DNA of 36,052 nt, taken from the NCBI GenBank assembly GCA_002482505.1, contig DLGD01000041.1, forward strand, positions 1 through 36,052. The letters run 5' to 3'. Below are positions 32,044-36,052 of this stretch, in pieces; the stretch's first letter is position 1, and each line of letters starts with the position of its first letter. Position numbers and translations under genes: made by a program. The notes beneath the pieces were generated by a model, which ran no database searches, was not told the DNA's origin, and saw only the letters and a program-made list of their open reading frames with translations. Source of the stretch: Christensenella sp. UBA7703 (GTDB taxonomy: Bacteria; Bacillota; Clostridia; Christensenellales; CAG-138).

Positions 32044-32859
32044 ATGAGTAATCAGAAATTTATGCTACTCCAGGCGGCTTTGACTCCGTCCGAGGTATTG
32101 GCCTCGGAAAATCCGGTTTGCGTTTATGTGGATGCGATCCGCGCGAGCGCAACAATGGTGACATTTTTTGAAAAGGGGATTTCGCAAATTCGCCTTTGTG
32201 CGGATGAAGAGGAAGTCCTGGCAAAGGATCCCTCCATTGACCGGCGGAAATATGTCGTCTGCGCCGAGGATATTCCGGGGGATCGCGCACCGATGGCGGA
32301 TTGCAGTCCCGCGGTCATCGGTGTTCAGGCAATGGAAAACCTGGAAGGAAAAAAGGTTCTGTTTCATTCCACAAACGGTACGCTTGGCATTCAGAAGCTA
32401 TTTGAAAAGAAATTGACGGATATCTATGTCGGTACCGTACTCAACCGCAGCGCCGTTATGCATGTGGCGCTTGAGCACGCGCTTGCCGAAGACCGTCCGC
32501 TTTGTATCGTAGACTCCGGCCGCTGGAACTGCACCATCGCAACATTGGATGATGCATATTGCACGGCAAAGCTCGCGCAGACGGTGATTGACGTCCTCAA
32601 ACGCCGCAACATCCCATATGAGCTTATGGATCCAGTTAAGATCGTGCTGCATCTGCTCCCGCAATTTAAGGATACCTACGATGCATACATCCAGTCTTCC
32701 ACCGCAATCAAGTGTGCGGCACATATTCCGCCCGCGGATGTCGCTGCCTGTAGCGCGGATAACATTTCAAATTGTGTTCCCCGTATCTACGGGATTGACG
32801 AATTCGGCTGTATTCTGATCGACTGCATCCACGTGCCCGACATGCCTCTTTCAAAATAA
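32044..32859 (+). CDS. ComB-family phosphatase (2-phosphosulfolactate phosphatase-like)
   Basis: 271 residues from ATG 32044; the longer frame from 31948 covers the intergenic region. Family marks are VYVDAIRASATMVTFFEKG near the start and HSTNGTLG in the middle, both part of the ComB (PF04029) active site, which is magnesium dependent. In methanogens ComB hydrolyses 2-phospho-3-sulfolactate in coenzyme M synthesis. Bacterial members are often of unknown role. No ComA homologue is visible here, so coenzyme M synthesis is unlikely. In this setting it may remove phosphate from another hydroxyacid or sugar phosphate. Confidence 0.82.
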   Translation: MSNQKFMLLQAALTPSEVLASENPVCVYVDAIRASATMVTFFEKGISQIRLCADEEEVLAKDPSIDRRKYVVCAEDIPGDRAPMADCSPAVIGVQAMENLEGKKVLFHSTNGTLGIQKLFEKKLTDIYVGTVLNRSAVMHVALEHALAEDRPLCIVDSGRWNCTIATLDDAYCTAKLAQTVIDVLKRRNIPYELMDPVKIVLHLLPQFKDTYDAYIQSSTAIKCAAHIPPADVAACSADNISNCVPRIYGIDEFGCILIDCIHVPDMPLSK

Positions 32860-32861
32860 TC

Positions 32862-32880
32862 GATTCTACACCATAGAATC
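32862..32880 (+). repeat. 7-bp hairpin after the ComB-like gene
   Basis: GATTCTA and TAGAATC pair around loop CACCA two bases after the stop codon. The following sequence is only moderately T-rich, so termination, if any, is partial. The gap to the next gene is 135 bases. Confidence 0.45.
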
Positions 32881-32994
32881 TTCGGCTCTTTCCATCTGGA
32901 AATGAGGCCTGTGTTTTTGATGCGCTTTCCGCGCAGAACCCGGACGTCGATGACCCCGCACGTCTGTTTCACTCAGAAAAGGAGGATATTTCTT

Positions 32995-33885
32995 ATGCTG
33001 GAATCCATTCACACCTATTTCCAAATCGGTACCATTCAATGGATGAGCCACCCCAGAAAGGCACTTCTGGATTCGATTCGCGAGATCGCGAGCGACGACT
33101 TCTTCGATGCGATCGAAATCACCCGTTTCGCGGATGAAGCAACCCGTAAAGAAGCCATCCGCCTCTTTCAGCAGAGCCATCTGAAGGTCTGCTACGGTGC
33201 TCAGCCGCGGTTACTCGGCCCGAAACTCAACCCGAACGCAATCGATGAACAGGAACGCCAAAAGGCAGAAGCCACACTTCTGGAAGCAATTGATGAGGCG
33301 GAGCTCGTCGGCGCCCGGGCGATTGCATTTCTCGCCGGAAAATGGGAACCGCAAACGCGCGAAGAAGCATACGCTCAGCTTCTGAAAACCACGACCGCCG
33401 TCTGCAAGTATGCGGAAACAAAGGGAATGGGCGTCAATCTAGAAGTGTTTGATTACGACATGGACAAGGCGGCGCTGATCGGCCCCGCGCCGCTTGCCGC
33501 GCGCTTCGCTGCGGACATGCGCACCATTTGCCGTAACTTTGGCCTGTTGGTAGACCTGAGCCACTTCCCAACGACATATGAAACCAGCCAGTTTGTCATC
33601 CGCACGCTCCGCCCGTACATCACGCATTTTCACATCGGCAACGCGGTGGTGCAGCCCGGCTGCGAAGCGTACGGCGATCTGCATCCACGCTTCGGTTTTC
33701 CGAACAGCGCGAACGACGTTTCTCAGCTTGTCGATTTCTTCCGCGTACTCAAGCAGGAAGGGTTCCTCAACGCGGAGAATCCCTACGTGCTCTCATTTGA
33801 AGTCAAACCCTGGGGTGATGAAGACGAAGCGATCATCCTCGCCAACACCAAGCGCGTCATCAACCGCGCGTGGGCACTTGCCTAA
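32995..33885 (+). CDS. sugar phosphate isomerase/epimerase-like TIM barrel
   Basis: 296 residues from ATG 32995 (AAAAGGAGG upstream); the frame extends to 32902 without support. The TIM-barrel pattern of the AP endonuclease 2/xylose isomerase superfamily is seen: EITRFADEA, VNLEVFDYD, LLVDLSHFPTTYE, HFHIGNAV and the final SFEVKPWGDE, which supply Glu, Asp/His, His and Glu metal ligands. The sequence differs clearly from the paralogue at 28740, so the substrate is probably different. It is followed 32 bases later by the second split transketolase. Confidence 0.8.
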   Translation: MLESIHTYFQIGTIQWMSHPRKALLDSIREIASDDFFDAIEITRFADEATRKEAIRLFQQSHLKVCYGAQPRLLGPKLNPNAIDEQERQKAEATLLEAIDEAELVGARAIAFLAGKWEPQTREEAYAQLLKTTTAVCKYAETKGMGVNLEVFDYDMDKAALIGPAPLAARFAADMRTICRNFGLLVDLSHFPTTYETSQFVIRTLRPYITHFHIGNAVVQPGCEAYGDLHPRFGFPNSANDVSQLVDFFRVLKQEGFLNAENPYVLSFEVKPWGDEDEAIILANTKRVINRAWALA

Positions 33886-33917
33886 TTCCTCTGTCGTGCC
33901 AGAAAGGAGAAGAAGCA

Positions 33918-34757
33918 TTGCTGAATCAACTACACAAAAGCGTGCCGGAACTGGAAGAAATCTGCCGCACTTTGCGGCTGGATATCCTCGCCATGATTCG
34001 CGCCGCGGGCTCCGGTCATCCGGGCGGCTCTCTCTCCAGCGTTGAAATTCTCACCGCGCTGTACTTCGGTATTATGAAGATCGACCCGCAGGAACCATGT
34101 CAGATTGACCGCGACCGATTTATCCTTTCAAAGGGGCACATTGCCCCCGCTCTCTATGCGGTGCTGGCAGAACGCGGGTTTTTCCCGCGCGAGGTTCTCA
34201 ACACACTTCGAAAGTTGGGCAGCCCGATGCAGGGGCACCCGAATATGGCGCACTGCACGGGGCTTGACTGCTCCAGCGGTTCGCTGGGTCAGGGACTTTC
34301 TGTCGCGTCAGGGCTTGCGCTTGCCGCGCGGCTGCGCGGCGCATCCTATCGCACCTATTGTCTGATGGGTGACGGCGAGCTGCAGGAAGGCCAGATTTGG
34401 GAGGCCGCCATGTCCGCCGCGCACTATGGTCTGGACAACCTTTGCGGAATCGTCGATTACAATGGTGTACAGCTGGATGGAACGACGAAGGACATCATGA
34501 ACATTGACCCTGTTGCAGACAAATGGCGCGCATTCAATTGGAACGTGATCTGCTGCGACGGGCACGATCTTACCGCCCTGCTCTCCGCCTTCCAGGCTGC
34601 CGCTTCCTGCAAAGGCATGCCCAGCGTCATCATCGCAAACTGCGTCAAAGGAAAGGGCGTCTCTTTTATGGAGAATCAGGCCGCGTGGCATGGTCAATGC
34701 CCCAACGATGCACAGTATCAGCAGGCGATTGCTGAAATCGAACAAAGGAGGCTTTGA
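33918..34757 (+). CDS. transketolase, N-terminal subunit (second copy)
   Basis: 279 residues if started at TTG 33918, which has AAAGGAG at a normal distance; a frame from 33870 overlaps the previous gene. Motifs: GSGHPGGSLS (31-40), SKGHIAP (71-77), GHP (106-108), SGSLGQGL (120-127) and GDGELQEG (151-158) ending at Asn182. This is the thiamine diphosphate half of a split transketolase, with its partner gene immediately downstream. It is clearly diverged from the copy at 15011-15853, suggesting another donor or acceptor sugar. Confidence 0.9.
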   Translation: MLNQLHKSVPELEEICRTLRLDILAMIRAAGSGHPGGSLSSVEILTALYFGIMKIDPQEPCQIDRDRFILSKGHIAPALYAVLAERGFFPREVLNTLRKLGSPMQGHPNMAHCTGLDCSSGSLGQGLSVASGLALAARLRGASYRTYCLMGDGELQEGQIWEAAMSAAHYGLDNLCGIVDYNGVQLDGTTKDIMNIDPVADKWRAFNWNVICCDGHDLTALLSAFQAAASCKGMPSVIIANCVKGKGVSFMENQAAWHGQCPNDAQYQQAIAEIEQRRL

Positions 34758-34759
34758 AC

Positions 34760-35710
34760 ATGAACACAAAACCTGCCAGAGACGGTTTTGGAGAGGGCTT
34801 GCTCGCGCTTTGTCAGGAGCGGGCCGACGTCGTTGTTCTGGACGCGGATGTGAGTAAATCGACGCGGACGAACTGGATCGGTGATCGATTCCCGAAACAG
34901 TTTTTCAATATGGGCATCAGCGAACAGGATATGGTCGGCACAGCGTCAGGCCTTGCCCTCGGCGGAATGGTTCCCTTTGTCGCAACCTATGGTGTATTCC
35001 TCTCGGGGCGCGCGTGGGATCAAATCCGAACAACTGTCTGTTATAACAACCTGCCCGTCAAGTTCGGGGGTGCGCACGCGGGCATCTCCGTCGGTCCGGA
35101 TGGCGCAACACACCAGGCGCTGGAGGATATCGCAATCACGCGCGTACTGCCGAATATGACCGTACTCGCGCCCTGCGACGCGGAAGAGGTTCGTAAGGCG
35201 ACCATCGCCGCCGCAGCTTGCCCCGGCCCTGTCTATATCCGTTTCGGGCGCGAACCTGTTCCGGTCATAACGGATGAGAAGAGTCCGTTTGAAATCGGAA
35301 AAGCAGTTTGGCTCAAAACCGGCAGCGACGTTGCCATTATCGCCTGCGGCGCAATGGTCTATCAAGCGCTGCAGGCCGCCGATCAATTGGCAAAAGAGAG
35401 CATTCACGCAACGGTGGTCAATCTTCATACCATCAAACCGATGGATCGCGACTCCGTGATTCGCGCGGCATCCACCTGCGGCTGCGTCGTGACCGCAGAG
35501 GAGCATCAGATCGCGGGCGGTATGGGCAGCGCGGTCGCGGAAACACTCGCAGCAGCCTGTCCGGTTCCGATCGAATTCGTCGGCATTCACGATAGCTTCG
35601 GAGAGTCCGGCCAACCCGACGAGCTGATGGAAAAATATGGCCTGTCCGCAGCAGTGATCATATCCGCCTCAAAACGCGCCCTTCAAAGAAAACAAAACGC
35701 AGCAACCTAA
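34760..35710 (+). CDS. transketolase, C-terminal subunit (second copy)
   Basis: 316 residues from ATG 34760 (GGAGG nine bases before). VLDADVSKST, the catalytic-Glu region GISEQDM (Glu55), FGGAHAGISVGPDGATHQA and TAEEHQIAGGMGSAVAE are present. It forms the second half of the transketolase begun at 33918; only two bases separate the genes. It is the last gene of the plus-strand group. Compared with the copy at 14088 the same motifs are kept, so both enzymes should be active. Confidence 0.9.
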   Translation: MNTKPARDGFGEGLLALCQERADVVVLDADVSKSTRTNWIGDRFPKQFFNMGISEQDMVGTASGLALGGMVPFVATYGVFLSGRAWDQIRTTVCYNNLPVKFGGAHAGISVGPDGATHQALEDIAITRVLPNMTVLAPCDAEEVRKATIAAAACPGPVYIRFGREPVPVITDEKSPFEIGKAVWLKTGSDVAIIACGAMVYQALQAADQLAKESIHATVVNLHTIKPMDRDSVIRAASTCGCVVTAEEHQIAGGMGSAVAETLAAACPVPIEFVGIHDSFGESGQPDELMEKYGLSAAVIISASKRALQRKQNAAT

Positions 35711-36052
35711 CACAGCACCCACCTCTTTCAGGGAAAGCCGGGACTCCTACTCACCGCCATGACTTGCTATCTTCTCGTTGTCACACACATGGTTATCCGG
35801 CTTCCCTGAATGTTTTTCGGTCACGATACCTAAAGGAATGAACCGTTGCTTTGTCTGCCCGTGCGGATCGGTTTGTTCCTCGTTCCGGGCTACGCTTTGG
35901 GGGTGTTTGGACTCGCCCGCACGCGACGGAGGTCATCTCAACGGTATATACCGGTTCATATTTCACTCACCCTCAAGTTTCACACAATTGTATTCCTACA
36001 TGAGAACTAACATAGCAAAAACCACCCGCGGTGAACCTGTAAAGTAAAAGTA
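35711..36052. other. non-coding right edge with a long inverted repeat
   Basis: 342 bases without a convincing gene; the 89-residue frame at 35778-36047 has no ribosome-binding site and crosses the repeat. TTCAGGGAAAGCCGG (35727-35741) pairs with CCGGCTTCCCTGAA (35797-35810) with one bulged A and a 55-base loop, and TGTTTTT follows. It is a possible terminator or folded 3' region of the transketolase transcript. The rest shows nothing clear. Confidence 0.45.

Noticed and set aside
35778..36047. 89-residue frame at the right edge
   Set aside because: TTG start without a ribosome-binding site, crossing a long inverted repeat; composition not protein-like.

Overview
The window looks like a chromosomal segment of a Gram-positive anaerobe, probably a member of the Clostridia. 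The grounds are Gram-positive-type lipoproteins, strong GGAGG ribosome-binding sites, CCA-encoding tRNAs, a Yuf/BMP-type nucleoside ABC importer and split transketolases. I cannot name the species. Base composition is mixed, near half GC overall, with the transporter genes at about 940-8140 visibly more AT-rich than their neighbours.

Positions 1-11302 look like the right end of an integrated mobile element. From left to right they hold the 3' end of an ABC permease gene, two BcrA/LanF-like ATPases of the 'E-loop' type, two related lipoproteins, a membrane-anchored CARDB-like surface protein and three more permeases. A sigma region-4-like protein, an excisionase and a tyrosine integrase follow. 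The integrase runs toward an intact tRNA-Arg(CCT). Just beyond that lies a second tRNA-Arg copy cut off exactly at the anticodon loop, which I read as the junction with the chromosome.

Positions 11349-14087 are ordinary chromosome: an alpha/beta hydrolase, murC, and tRNA-Val(CAC) with its own promoter and terminator, then a run of three hairpins.

Positions 14088-35710 form a large catabolic cluster for nucleosides and sugar phosphates. The minus strand carries a split transketolase, a 2-hydroxyacid dehydrogenase, an MTAP/PNP-family phosphorylase, an RpiB/LacAB isomerase, a complete BMP-type importer, a uridine phosphorylase-family enzyme and an amidohydrolase deaminase. A PucR/CdaR-type regulator is transcribed divergently. 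Then come deoD, deoC, a TIM-barrel epimerase, a BtpA-family protein and an L-fucose isomerase-like protein. After a 397 bp divergent control region, a plus-strand group encodes a ComB-family phosphatase, another TIM-barrel epimerase and a second split transketolase.

The likely logic is import of nucleosides, deamination of bases, phosphorolysis to (deoxy)ribose 1-phosphate, and carbon recovery through DeoC and the transketolases. No phosphopentomutase, ribokinase or thymidine phosphorylase gene is visible here. The roles of the FucI-like, BtpA, ComB, dehydrogenase and duplicated transketolase proteins are unresolved, and they make this the best candidate for an undescribed pathway.
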